Origin: Epiperipatus broadwayi
Lineage: Eukaryota > Onychophora > Udeonychophora > Euonychophora > Peripatidae
DNA: 64,000 nt
Direction of reading: 5' to 3'
NCBI GenBank assembly: GCA_028023455.1
Contig: JAQFVV010000347.1
Coordinates: forward strand, 618,001 to 682,000
Every line of letters begins with the position of its first letter. The first letter of the stretch is position 1. Below are positions 21,691 to 34,765 of the stretch, piece after piece. Under the pieces are notes generated by a model. That model did no database searches, was not told the origin of the DNA, and saw only the letters and a list, made by a program, of their open reading frames with translations. The translations under genes and the position numbers were made by a program.

Positions 21691-24600
21691 GGTCTACATT
21701 AAAGACTTCAAATGGCAAAAGTATTTTTTTATTGGTGTTGATGCAATAAAACTATCCAATAAAATTTGAAGCAATGTTAGATCACAAGCACTGATAAAAG
21801 GATTACAGATAGTACTTCCACAAACTGGTTTTTAATATATCATATTTTATTGTAATCATTAGATCTCCCAAACTACAATATTTATTTGTTGATTTATTTT
21901 TTTCATGATGCACAACTTTATAAAAGGAACACAAATAAGGTTTTTTTCTTTAAAAAAAAACACATTAAATTTAGATATGTTTGCTCAACTAATATTATCA
22001 AGAGAGCTGTACCAATTGTTGATTGTAAACATTCACTTGCTTTAGAATATTATCTTTATTTGCACTATTATCTAAAGCATTCTTGAGAAATTGCAATTAT
22101 ATTTCTATGGAAATTGTACTCATTGTTAGCAATAAAATATGGGCTTAGCTGGAGTAGTAAAATCTGAGAGCTTGTAAGATTTACTCATGACAAATTATTA
22201 ACATTAATAGCACTTGTTGTGTAATGGTATGTCTTTTTGTCTTATATTTTTTCAGTAATTGATTTTTAAAACATGTAACATCTTTTAAATATCTTAAGAG
22301 TAATAGCATTCTGTTGCTAAAATATTCTACTATCATAATCGTTTTTTTTAATTGAACATTAAATGTTTTTAACTAATAAATCTCATAATCTGAGGTCTAA
22401 GAATGTACATTATTGTGTCAAAATTTTCATGGAAGTTCACCTTAATGTCAGAGCATCTTGGATTTTTTTTAAATCAATATATGACTGAAAAAATTGTAAT
22501 ATTGATTCATGTTTGAATGATTTGTCATTCTTAGCCATTGTTAGAAGTCAAAGTATGTAAATTAAAAATATTTAAACTATAATATAATGTTAATAATATA
22601 GTAATAAATGTCAAAAGATTACTAATTCAGGTGTTTGATGCAGAATATCTTTATCAAAGCAAAATTACAATTGTGTGTGTGCATGCTTGTGTCTCTAAAA
22701 ATGCAAGTCTTTATGTTAAATTATAAAATTAAAACACATTTTGGTAAATATATGTACAAGCTTTCAAAAATAGAAACTAAATTATCATGGTGTACTCTTA
22801 AGGTCACATTAGTTCTGAGAAAAATAAGTAAGATTTCACTGAAATATCAGCTGCTTATTTCAATGGAGATATTTTTATAAGAGTTCACCACCCAAAGATT
22901 TGCAATAACAAAATGCATTTTGTTATAATCATGACAAATTCTTCCCCATTCTGATCATAAAAATTATTTTCAATAATGATGATTTTTGCACAATATTCCC
23001 AAAATTTGTTTTATTTCACACACATATATATATATACACACATCATTAAAAACCAGTCAACACTTAGACAATCCCAATGTCAATACAATCAACAATTTCA
23101 AACAGTTGTCAAGGCAACATATATATGTGTGTAATAAAAACATGATTTATTTCTTTACAGTAACAATAATTTTCGATTCTAAAATTGTGTTTATTTATTA
23201 AATAATTAAATAAAACGCTTTAGTTAGTTTCATGAGATGTTTATTTATTTAAAAAATAACTTGTATTTTATTATATACAGCTTTTGTTGCATTATATATT
23301 TTAGAAGAGATTGCACTAAACTTTGACATTTGCAAGTTTACTCACTTCATAAGCAAATCCGTTCAAAAGGAATATTACTCTTGATAAACTCAGTATTACA
23401 AAGTTAAACCAAATATATTTGAACAAATTTAGTTACAGGTTTTGTTTTGCATTGTTCGTTACTTAGGTCATGTACATGAAGCACAGCTTTGATTCAAAAA
23501 ATCATTGTCTTATATTTATTACTCTATTCTTTTTCTAGGTGCACAGGATATTTTAAAACTTGTTTTATATGAAAGATAATTCTTAACATTATATTTTAAA
23601 CGTTAAAATATTATTACAGTATTCGATAAAGTTTTGGTCATGTGATGTGAGTAAACCACTTGTAACAATCCTTTTGATTCACTTCAGAAAACAAACCAAA
23701 AATTTATTTGTTCACAGATACAATAAAAATCCAAGATAGTTAACAGATATAAAACACACAAATATTTTTAAAAAAGTCTACTTCTATTAATAACACTAAA
23801 AAACATATATAGACAAATGCTGGAAGAAATTTAAAATATATTTCAATAACAAAAATAAAATACAATTTTTACATGGTAATATTATCAGAAATGAATTTGA
23901 AACCACACCATCATTTACAATCCAATTCCTGAAAAAAGTATTTAAAAAAAAAATTGAAGTCAACATAAATATCTAAAACTGATAATTTTGTCAGATATTA
24001 TTATTTTGATATCAAAAAAATTCAGATAAAAATATACATGGATACTTTAAAAATTACATAATAGCATTCTTTTTCTAATTTAGGAGAGTAATAGGCCTTT
24101 CATATTAAAGTTTTATTGACATTAATAAAATTTAGAAGAAAATCCTAATTTTTAGGCTGTTCTCAGATTACCTTCAAAAATTAACAAAATCCTGAAAGTT
24201 CTTCAAGGTTTAAAAAAATAAATAAAACATTTGTGAATGTTAATTACTTTTTATTATACAAGATGTCTTAAAAACATATTAAAAGCCACAATAAAAGCAT
24301 ACTTAATTTTCTTATTTATTCTCAGTGCACAGATTTAGATATTTTCCTAGTCAAAAAGCGGATGATTTATAAAATGGAGTTTTATGCCTAACTGATGCAT
24401 GCATATACCTGCCGTTTGTATTTATTTATTTGCATATTCTTCCATAAAATTTTATTTACTCACTAAAGTCAACTTTAGACCATTTCTGCAAAAACTGAAT
24501 TTTACTTGAATACCAGTTCTAAATTTTAAAAATCTCATGAATGGTACATTTTTTCCATTACTAGTTATGATGACAACTAATTAAATGATATTTCTATAAT

Positions 24601-25340
24601 TTCAGATACAATAAGTGAAAATAATTGATATAAAATTGTTATTTATTGATCTCTAAATTTACTTTATCATGCGTTAATTATGTCTTTTTTTAACTTACCA
24701 ATAATTTGTTAACACAAATCAACTTAATCAACAAGTCAGATAATTTTTAAAAGCTTTTTTAACTTCAATTTCCTACGAGTAGAATTATTTGAATTAATTT
24801 TCTCTCAGATATGTTATGATCATAGTCTTTAGAAGAATGATACTAACCCTAAAATATTGAATTTATTGGGACACTCTGTATGTGTATATGTTTATTTATA
24901 TAGTATTATAATCTATAAATAGTCATCATGACATTTTTTAGATGAGATTTTAAGACATATTTTCAATGATTTATATGTCTATGTTAGTACACTAATACAA
25001 TCAAGCAATATTTTTGACTATAAGTGATAGTTTATTTCCATTGTTTGAAGACACTAGAAAAATTTGGAATATAAATATTTTGGACATTTTTAAAAAAGTG
25101 TTTAAAATAAAATAAAAATGCTTTACAATTTCATCTTCAAAAATTCAATAGTTTATATTGTGATTATTTGTAAGGAGCAATATGCTAATAATAAAAATAA
25201 ATAATTCTCATAATTTTCTTATAAAAAAGAACGCCACAAGCCCAAGTCTAATCTGTTTAGCAAAAGCTTTAACTTTTTTTATTAAATTACACACTGCAGT
25301 GGTAAACTTTATAGGTTGCTTTACTACATATATAAACAAC
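21691..25340. other. AT-rich DNA without a recognisable gene
   Basis: No coding or repeat signal that I can support. Short CA/TA runs occur at 23020-23042. The segment 24340-24425 is slightly GC-richer and holds ATTTGCAT next to a TGCATGCAT palindrome; this is possible non-coding function but unsupported. Confidence 0.45.
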
Positions 25341-25344
25341 GCTG

Positions 25345-25460
25345 AATAATTTAGTGCACTGGTAGATTCTGGAGTTCAAAGTTTAAAGGTCACGTTCAAA
25401 TTGTGTCACTTATTGTGCTGGAACTTTTTAATAATTTCTGTGCAATAAACCAATTGTTTA
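25345..25460 (+). repeat. tRNA-derived SINE (decayed)
   Basis: TAGTGCACTGGTAGATTCTGG resembles an A box region, GTCACGTTCAAATTGTGTC a B box, and the unit ends in TAATTTCTGTGCAATAAACCA followed by TTGTTTATTTAT, the shared SINE tail. Confidence 0.5.
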
Positions 25461-26748
25461 TTTATAGTGAGAAACATAGATGAAATTAAAATAATATTAT
25501 AAAAGAGGAATGACTTAAGCTTTTTAATGTAAATTTTCAATGCAGAATAATTTGCATCATGAATAATTTTAAAAAGTTTTAAAACTTCCTATTTTTTTTT
25601 TGTTCTTTTTCGAGGTATAAAATAAATAATATAAATCTTTTAATAGATTGTTACATGCGTTTTTTTCTTTGCAATAAAACGCTTTTATATTCTACAACTA
25701 TAAAACCAAAGATAATGTACAATTTTCACCTTATTTTGAAATTCAATTTAAAAAGTTTACACGATGCTGAAAGTACACAATACTTTTATTATTATTATAA
25801 AATAAAAATGGAAAACTTTAAAAAAATTTCCATATGTCTTCTATTTTAATATGTAATTTTATCTAATATCTAGCAAGTGATTAATTACGTTTATAATCAT
25901 TTTATCACTGAAATGATATTTTTAGCACAATCCGATTAAAGATTTTTTTTTTTTTACTCTGCCTCTTTTAGCTCTGTGTTCGTCATTCCATCATTGATGT
26001 TTAAAAGTTAGCTGAAGTAAATTAAAAATAATATGGGATAAGAATATAGTATTTTTAATTCAAAAATCCAATTCAATATCATTTAATAAGATAACTTATT
26101 AAATTTTTATGGCTTATGATAAATTACATCACGTGTATTTTATTTCTCTATCAGGATATTATCAGGCTTAACAAAGAAAGTAAATTTTTCTAGCACTATA
26201 CTTCTAGTTTACAGTATTTTAAAAAATAAATAAATAAATTAACAATTTTTTTTAATTAAAAGATTCAAAAACAATCTGTTTTCGCAAATTATATAATATA
26301 TATATAACATTCGAATTTCTTATGAACTCCTGAACAATAAAGCCATATATATATATATTAATTAAGCAGTTGATTAAAAATATTTAAAAAACAATATCTT
26401 AGTTTTATTTACCTGGATTAATGCTAATTTATATTGAAATCAAAATAGTAAAGAGGCTTAATTTAACAAAATTATACAAAAAATACAGTATTGTGCAGGA
26501 AACTAAAATAAAGTTTAGTAGAAATGCAGTTTTTCTATGTTGTGTCTTAATAATGTAAAGTTCATTAAAATTTGTGATGTCGCAATGGCAAGCTACTATC
26601 GATGATGAACTAGTGTTGGTCATGTTACCCTGCCACCTAGTTAGCCTAATTTTCCTTCAGGAAAGAATTTTTAAATAATTTGAGAAAAACAAATTTTATT
26701 TGCTTGAAACAGCAAAAAAAAATTTGATAGAGCACTAGATTTTTACAC
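25461..26748. other. AT-rich DNA without a recognisable gene
   Basis: No coding or repeat structure recognised beyond TA runs near 26295 and 26345. Confidence 0.5.
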
Positions 26749-26854
26749 ATAGTACTAAATTTTTATATTTAAATATGTTCTATAATTGTATATTAGACTC
26801 CTATACATAATACTAAATTTTCATATTTAAATATGTTCTATAATAGTATATTAT
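26749..26854 (+). repeat. Tandem duplication, 59 bp period
   Basis: A 47 bp block beginning ATAGTACTAAATTTTTATAT is repeated at 26808 with about three changes, separated by a 12 bp spacer. Confidence 0.8.
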
Positions 26855-27433
26855 TGATCATATAATCTTTTTGCTATGGGATAAACAAATCAACATTATT
26901 TTATTTTTTTTCTGAGAAATTTATTAAAGGGTGTTGTATTCTTGCAAATAGTTACATATTTTGTTTCCCCACATTCTTTAGAAACCACCCAACTATCTAT
27001 TTTTTTGATTTAATAAAAACCTTCTACACAATTAACAAGGTTAAATTACTACATCTCAGAATGACTGTGTGAAATAGATTAACATTGTCATTTGTATTTA
27101 AAAAAATAGTATTTATTATTTCAAAAAAGCTCATTCTGTTTAGACTATAACATTTATTATTTATTAAAATGAATTGTATAGGAATACAAAACAATATTTA
27201 ATGAAAATTTAACTAATCGCTTGTAGGGTACATGTTACTTATAATCAAATCTAACATCTTTAAGCTGCTAAAGAGATCAATTGAAATCACATCAAACATA
27301 ATAACCTCAATTTTTGTTTAAATAGATTTGCAATGCTTAATATAATATTAAAGTTTTGAATATAGTGATAACTTGACAAAATTTGCTTCTTATCTTTAGC
27401 TATGCAATCTTATAAGTAGAGTTAATTTGCTTC

Positions 27434-28065
27434 ACAAGAAAAGATTGTATTTTATTTCACAATTTAACTAATAACTTATTTAACAATAATTTTGACCTGG
27501 GAAGTCATAATAATAATGCTCGAACTGATCAGCTAGTGGGATTACTTCAAACAAGTACAATATTAATAAACAGAGGTTAATTTATAAATTTGTAATTTGT
27601 ATATTCCACTTTCATGACATTGCTATACAAGAGTCTTTTTATCACCTAGATGTTATTGGCAATAAATCTTGTTTCTTTAAATTTTCTTTTCAAATTGTTG
27701 CACTCTGCATAGATTATTTCAGTATCCATGGATTGAAAGCATGCGTTGTAATCTGAACATGCTTTCAATCTACAAAATATTCAAATAGTGTATGAAGAGT
27801 GCAATGATCAAAAAAGAAAATTTTAAAAGACATGGTTTATTGCTAATAAGACCCACATGATAAACAAAAAATATTTTTCCATAGCATTGTTACAAAAGTG
27901 GAATATGTAAATTACAAATTTACATATTAACCACCATGTGTTATGTTTTCTCCTAATATCAGTTTAGCGATAAGTTCGAGTGCTATAATTATGACCTCTC
28001 AGATCAAAAGTATTGCTCAGTGAGTTATTAATTAAATTGTGGAATATATTTTAATATTTTCTTGA
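27434..28065. repeat. Long imperfect inverted repeat, ~310 nt arms
   Basis: The left arm 27434-27743 and right arm 27758-28065 align as reverse complements over their full length with moderate divergence. Shared blocks include CACAATTTAA(C/T)TAATAACT, GTCATAAT...CTCGAACT, GGTTAAT-TAAATTTGTAATTT, ATTCCACTTT, GCAATAAA and TTGCACTCT. The innermost 13 nt (GATTGAAAGCATG / CATGCTTTCAATC) are perfect around a 14 nt loop. No coding capacity is evident. It could be a large foldback element, two inverted copies of one repeat, or a source of long hairpin RNA. Confidence 0.85.
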
Positions 28066-28637
28066 AAAGTGAATTAAGTGATAATTTAATTAAAACCTCT
28101 GTTTTGTCAATTAACATTAACCTTCTCACACTGCATTAGCATAATGACAGTAAGCATTAAATATTAAATTTAATATTAAACCATTATTATTTATCAGAAC
28201 ATAATAAATTTTATTTGATAGACATTTTTGTTTAGAAATTAAATTAATTTTTAAAAAGACACATTTGATTTATTTAAATATTGATACAATTATATTGGGA
28301 ACAAAACAAAAGCAATATTTTGTCATTGAACTGTCAGGATGGATACATTTTTTTCAGACACAAATAGAATCATTTTTTTATTTGATATTTGTTTCTAAAA
28401 TGGGAATGAATAAATACCAATATATGATAAATCTATCAAATGCTTTAACAGTTTAATAACATGGAATGTCCTATTGTACACAACTTTAACTAGATTTCTC
28501 ATTGCTATTTTTAACATTGTTTTGTGGATTTTAAATTCATTTTATACAAAAAACTGTACTAAATGCTGTGATCTACAGATTTTTTCAACTAATAAATCAA
28601 TAACATTTAAATTTAATATTATTACAATGACAAGTAC

Positions 28638-28709
28638 CTGCCCTCATAGATGCTGGTTGATACTTTCTTGTTCTTTCTGCAGGAGAGCCCTGTCAATGAT
28701 TTTGCAGTT
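28638..28709 (-). CDS. Candidate isolated exon or repeat fragment (unassigned)
   Basis: This GC-richer 72 bp stretch is bounded on the minus strand by ACAG before it and GTACTTG after it, fitting a 3' and a 5' splice site. One phase (1 + 23 codons + 2 nt) is open and reads a Ser/Lys-rich segment containing LTGLSCRKNKK. No family is recognised. The plus strand also shows an excellent acceptor-like TTCTTTCTGCAG. With no neighbouring exon this is speculative. Confidence 0.2.
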
Positions 28710-28719
28710 CTGTTTTTTT

Positions 28720-30060
28720 ATTTTGATTTTGAAAATAAAAACATACATTTTTTATTGTTTTGTTGCACATTTATTGAATTTTCCACAAAATATTTGTGAA
28801 ATATTAATTACTTTAGAAGAGTAATTCAGATGGTAATAGAAAATATTTATTTTTACAAAAAGATAAATTGAGAACAAAATCAATAAAGTATGGCTGCAAT
28901 TTGTAATTGGATGACAAAAATATGTTTTATGTTGATTGCTACATTTTATTTTCATCAATTATAAATAGAATTTTTTTTTTTAAACTTTCATTTACTTTCA
29001 AAATCTGACAAATTATTAATTTACATTTTAGAAACTAAACTAAAACAAATATAATTTTAAAAATAAAATTCTGTAATTGAAGAATTAAAAAACAAAAAAT
29101 TTAGCTCAATCAGCTTATTAGAATTTATATAAAGAAAAGGTTAAAAGTTAAAAAAAATTCTAATAATTTTCATTGTAATATATTCTAACACATGATCACT
29201 GATTACATATCAGCAAACAGCTTATAACCATCACAGCAATTTTATTTGTTCAAAAATATAAAATTCTATTTTTAACAAAGTTAGAAACTACCAAAGAACA
29301 AGACAAGGTTAAAAGTGATTCTAATTGCCAAATTTTTAGATACTCTGCCATCTATAGATTATTTTAGAATTAAAATATGAATAAAAAATATATAAAATTA
29401 TCAATACTTTAAAAAAAGTTAATAATTTCTTTCAAAAGGTAACAAATTAACATTTATATCAATTGCTTTGGAGATAAAATTAAAATGGTTAAGCCAGTAC
29501 AAAAAACGTTTTAGCTAAATTATCACTAAAATTTATGATCAAACTTTAACACCAAATTGAGAATTGTGAGTCTATTTAGCTAAAAACTGAATTACTATGT
29601 TTACTTAATCTCAATTCATATCCCAAGCAGCTAATGATATCAGAGATGATTGCAGAAACACATCCTATAAGTGATTAGTTGAATTTTCATCAACTATTGC
29701 CAAATATTAATAAGTTTTTATAATTTTTTTATATAGAGAGCATAATATAATAAACCATTGATCAGAATCCATAAGAATGACAAACAATTATTGTCAGTAA
29801 ATGTGTATCTAGATATTTGTAACTATAAACCTTTACAACCCAATATTTGAATAGATGGTAAATATTGTTTTCACCTTCACTGTTTTTTATAGGAGTACTG
29901 AAGTGGTATTTTTTATACAGTGGAATATTTAAGGTTGTTTTACATTTCAATATGATTTTGATTATAGCTAAACAGTTTATATTTGTTAATTTGTGTTACT
30001 TCATAATTATATTATATAAATATTTGAGTAAGTATGTGTATAATTTATGTATCACATAAT
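28720..30060. other. AT-rich DNA without a recognisable gene
   Basis: No coding or repeat structure recognised. Confidence 0.5.
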
Positions 30061-30063
30061 TTG

Positions 30064-30065
<2 letters not shown>

Positions 30066-30104
<39 letters not shown>

Positions 30105-30140
30105 GGGGGGGTATATTATATATATATGGGGGGGGGGTAT
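30066..30140. repeat. (TA)n followed by two G-runs
   Basis: A TA run of about 35 bp leads into nine Gs, then a shorter TA run and ten Gs. The TA-G unit looks duplicated. Confidence 0.9.
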
Positions 30141-30344
30141 TTACTGATTACATACATAAGCACATTTTGTGAAAAATGTAATATTTTATTTCACTTTTTT
30201 TAAAACTCTAGGCAGAATTGATACATGTCAAAGACATAGAGATATATTTTTAAAATAAAAACCATAAAATCTCAAAATTCATGTGAAAAATTTGGAGGTT
30301 TCAAAAAAATTTTTATTTTGATAAAACTAATGCAGTTACTAATT

Positions 30345-30545
30345 GCTTTTTTGCAATAGTGCAGAGGTTATTACAATTTTGCATCTGCACTTGAAATCCT
30401 ATAGAGAGTAGTGTAGAGGTAAAGTGATGGATTGAAGTGTTAAAGGTGTATGTAGTAAAATTCAGAAGTCATTGCTTGAATGTACATGACATATTAGATG
30501 ATTGCTGATTCAATTATTTATTTTACTATTGTTGAAAAGTGCAAT
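30345..30545 (+). repeat. SINE-like, tRNA-derived (decayed)
   Basis: GTAGTGTAGAGGTAAAGTGATGGATTG fits an A box region of the SINEs here, and the segment ends in CAATTATTTATTTTA. The B box is not convincing. A similar short stretch (AATAGTGCAGAGGTT) lies just upstream at 30355. Confidence 0.35.
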
Positions 30546-33320
30546 CTGATATATGATTCAGAATATTAAAAAAAAATTTTAAAAAAAATTATATATTAGA
30601 AGTTATAAAAAAATTTCATTGCAAAAAAATGAACATAAAATGTATAAAATCTAGTTCTAAAACAATTAAAATATATCTCAAAATATTTAAAATAATAAAG
30701 TAACCATGATACTATTGTGACAATATATGGCAAACTATCATCAATGATAATCATTATATTGTTTTTTCTCTTGTAGAGAATGTATTATAAATAATATAAT
30801 AAAGAAAGTGCAGTCAATGTATGCTGCTCTCGCTTACTAAAATAGTTGTCACATTTTTATTCACAATGAACTTTGTTTTACTAATACTTCTTTAGTTCTT
30901 AAATAAGCCAAAGATCTGAAAAAAAGTATAAAAGTCAGAAGGTATTTGTTTGTAGGCAATGGCAAACTCTGGACATGTCAATATTACAAGCTTCTTAAAT
31001 TTAGATTTAATAGGGTAATAATATTTAATTTTTCCTTATGTGATTCTTTTATAAAAAATAAGATATTTATTCAATTTAAATATTTTACATACCAAATGAT
31101 AATATGAAAATTCTAGATAATTTTCTTTAAATAATAATATGAATATCTGAAATGTATTATAATTTAAAATTTGTAAAAAAGAAAAATATAAAATCAGATA
31201 AGTAATTTTTTTTTGTTCTCTCTCTTTAATAATCTTACCTATTTATAAGTTTTAATTTTAGTTTTGAAAAGTACTGAGGTAAAAAAAAATTTCTTCAGTA
31301 AATTATTTAACAATTTTTAATTTTAACTTTTTAAGAGAAATAAAGTAGGTAAAGTTTTATGTTCAATAATATTTTTAAAAAACAACAACAACAAAGTTCT
31401 AACATTTCTGTTAAATTTTATTCTAATTGGATAGTTTTTTTTTTGTTTTTTTTTCTCTTTATCTCTCTCTTTCTAAATCAAAGATAATTAAAAAATTAAC
31501 TTATTTTGATAGAAGTTGACTTGTTTTGCAATACAAAAGGAGGGAAATAGCTAAACATTTGTTTTTGTAAAAATAGGTCTAATTAGTTAGTAGTAAATTC
31601 TGCAATGTAGGCAATGGGATTGTTTCAAAAATAGGGAAAAGTAAATGAGAAGACTTTAGAGTCTTGTGTGGAGATATCATTCTTAATCAAGCTGTTAAAA
31701 ATAACAGTGGAAATTGTAATTAAGCTTTTAAGGAGAGCAGTCAGTTGTGATTAAACTGCTGATGCTAGGGAGAGCACATTATAAATTTAGCTATAATTTT
31801 TTTTTTAAATGAAGACAAGTATATGCTAAGTTCAGCTAAAATCTAAACATCATCTATCTCCATGTAACTTGCTTCACTGAATAAAATATGAGATATTCCT
31901 GAAGTAATCTGCAACAAACTTTATCTCACTCAAGAACATGAGTACCTCTCATTATGTGTTAACCTACTTGGAAAATTATTAGATAAAAAAAATTGTTTTT
32001 CTGTGTAATAATCTGGTAAATATTCTATTGCAAAATGGAAAAGAAATTAACTATGTACATTAGCCTGAAAATACAAAAGCTGCAAGAAGAAAACCCATAT
32101 AGAAACTGAAAATTACAATGTCAAAGAAGGGCTCAAAAACAAAATAAAACTATGGTTAAAGATATTTTCTTTAATGTACACATTATATTTAAATTTAGGA
32201 AGGAGTTTTAAATCATGTAACAATTGAGGGTAATTAATTTTATTAGCATCTTTTTTCAATTAAAACATTTTTATATTATTTTTCTCTAAAATTAGGATTT
32301 CAACCAATTTAAATTTTTGTTAGGTAAATGTTTTATAACTAATACTTAAACATAATTTTAATTTTATTAAATTAACTATTTCTTTTGAAACAGTTTTTTC
32401 ACTTATTATCCTTCCAAAAGCATACAAAGAGTTAAATTAATTTAACTTCTTATCTTTGAATAAAAAGTTTTTTCACTTTTATTTATTGAAAAGGAAATAA
32501 CTCAATGATAGAAAAAGTACATTAAATTAATGAATAACAATCAAATGGGGAATAACTTTTGTTATATGAAATTATATTTTTTGATCAAATGTATGTTTAA
32601 ATTGTCATATTATCATGTGTTTTTCTTAATTAATCAGTTAGTTATTAAATGATTGTTTAAAAAATTATTGTATTGTTATGTCTTTATTCCTCCAGCTATC
32701 TGTTCTATTAATGGACAGTGTGTGTGACTTGATTTCATTACAGCTTAATGTTTAGAAATTTTTAAAATTTACCCAGTATAGCTGTATAATTATAGTAGTA
32801 TAAAACTATATTTATCTTTTGTTTACAGTCCCAGTCCCTAGAATTTCTGCTTTCTGAGCTAGTTTAAAGCATAATGGTTAGTTATATGGAGATATGGGTT
32901 TATGTTTGGACATCCAGATAATATCTCTGAATAATGCAATGGTACCACCTTTAAAGTCCATTCACTAAATTTTATTTTCTGTTATAAATTAAATTTATAG
33001 TTGGCCAGAGCACTGATGATGATCAGTATGTTTTAGAGATTTAACCTGCTTCAGGACAAATTCATTAATTTTTATTATTGGTCATTCATTATACTATTTA
33101 TTAAATAACATATGACTATCAAAACATTTTATTTATGTTTTTAAAAATATCTAGTCATTTCAGACTTTTTTATGTAACATTGAAAAAATTTACACACTTC
33201 CTAGTATGTTTTCTACATTAGTAGTCTAAAGAAAATCTAAATTTAATTGGCTAAAAAGGATACTAAGTATTTTTAGTCTTCTATTACAAGTAAGGTTTGA
33301 GCTTACTTATATTTGTTTCT
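30546..33320. other. AT-rich DNA, mostly featureless
   Basis: No gene is recognised. A weak SINE-like stretch lies at about 32860-32970 (AGCATAATGGTTAG, then ATATCTCTGAATAATGCAATGG). A weak CTGATGATGATCAG...GAGAT at 33013-33040 resembles the dispersed motif but lacks GAAAC. Confidence 0.4.
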
Positions 33321-33323
33321 CTG

Positions 33324-33324
<1 letters not shown>

Positions 33325-33354
<30 letters not shown>

Positions 33355-33356
33355 AA
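33325..33356. repeat. (TA)n(TG)n microsatellite
   Basis: A short TA run passes into a TG run of about 18 bp. Confidence 0.95.
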
Positions 33357-34645
33357 AATATAAATAAACTTTTAAAATTTTAATTTATTGGCCAATGAAA
33401 TGAGTGTATGTGTACTTACATAAAAATAAACACTTTTAAAACAATCATTTCTAAATTTATATAGAGTAATAATGGAGAATCTAGGATTGTCAATTGCTGA
33501 AGGAAGAAGATTTGCATGGTGTTAAATCTAAGAATAGCTAAATACCCCTTTATTTTATAATGTGTACACTCAGGCAAAAGAACTAACACTCAACTTGAAA
33601 TCCTTGATAAGAAGGTGGTAATCATGATTTCATCACATTAAAATTTTGTTTTTGTTACACCAATGCGTTTACATCCACTTTGAATCCAGATTAGTTTGAC
33701 ATGGTTATAACCAATAATTGAAAGATTAATTGGTTTGGCTATGGGTCAACTATTTAAAAATTGTCTTTACAGGTTCTATCTGAATTTAAAACTTAAGAAA
33801 TGCATAAGATTAAACCATTGTACCAAGTATTATGTATTACAGAAAATATATTTTACAACTGACTGTATTCGGAATGTTCTTTTGATCAATTACAATACAT
33901 TAAAAAGATATCTAGATTACAATTCTTCCAGAAGAAAAGTAAAATATTTCATATTTTTTATTTTTATTATTATTCTCAATCTTTCACAATCTCATAGAAA
34001 GAAGTATGGTTAATGTTGTAATAGCTGTTTGGTTGTAAATTAAGGTTTGGGCATATGTGAGCTGCTTCCAAAAAACTTCCTTAGTTAACCTCTTCTTTCA
34101 GTTTATCATACTCAAATCAGATTTGTATGTAAATATTTTGATAGATCCCAATTTTTTAAAATACTACTTATATATTCAGTGTTATTTTTTCTAAATGTGA
34201 AAAGAAAATTTTAATGGGGGGAGGGATACTTTATTATAAAAAAATATTCTCAATTTAAAAATAAAATGGCATTTTTTTTAAGCCCCTATTTTATTAAATA
34301 GCAATGATCTCTATCATTCAAATCAATAATTGACTATATAAATACAAAGTAATTTATGGGGGGGAAATGCTTATAATGTTAGTTATAGAATAAAAACAGA
34401 GAAATCATTGATATCTAAAACAGATTAAATTTAAGTCAGTGAAATATTTATTTTAAAAATGAGTTTAAAACATTTTTCCCTCATTAATCTATATATTTTT
34501 TTACTACTCTTATAAAATAAAATTCTTTGCTAATATGTTTAATGGCAATTAAACCTGCTTATCTTTGTGACCTTGGGTTTAAACCTAAATGAAACTGTAA
34601 AACTTTTATAGGTAAAAACAAACACATATGGCTTTATTGCTTAGA
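33357..34645. other. AT-rich DNA without a recognisable gene
   Basis: A 92-codon open frame (33735-34013, plus) has random composition and no recognised pattern, so I do not call it a gene. Confidence 0.45.
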
Positions 34646-34765
34646 AGTTAATAAGAAATTTTAGGGCCAGACCTGCAAGCACCAGAATTGATCCCGAGAC
34701 CTCCCAAATCCAAGTTGAATGGTCTACCAACTATGCCACACTATACAGGGTATTTTTCTAGGTAA
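34640..34765 (-). repeat. tRNA-derived SINE, best preserved head
   Basis: On the minus strand, GTGTGGCATAGTTGGTAGA is a clear A box (TGGCNNAGTTGG) and GGTCTCGGGATCAATTCTGG carries the B box region. Downstream, ACTTCTAAGCAATAAAGCCA is the common SINE tail. It has too many differences to be a working tRNA gene. Confidence 0.65.

Noticed and set aside
28474-28824. 116-codon Cys/Phe-rich plus-strand frame
   Set aside because: Composition fits random AT-rich DNA and no domain is recognisable; only the small central GC-richer segment is worth noting.
34640-34765. A functional tRNA gene
   Set aside because: The A and B boxes are present but the cloverleaf stems do not pair, and the segment continues into a SINE tail shared with other copies.
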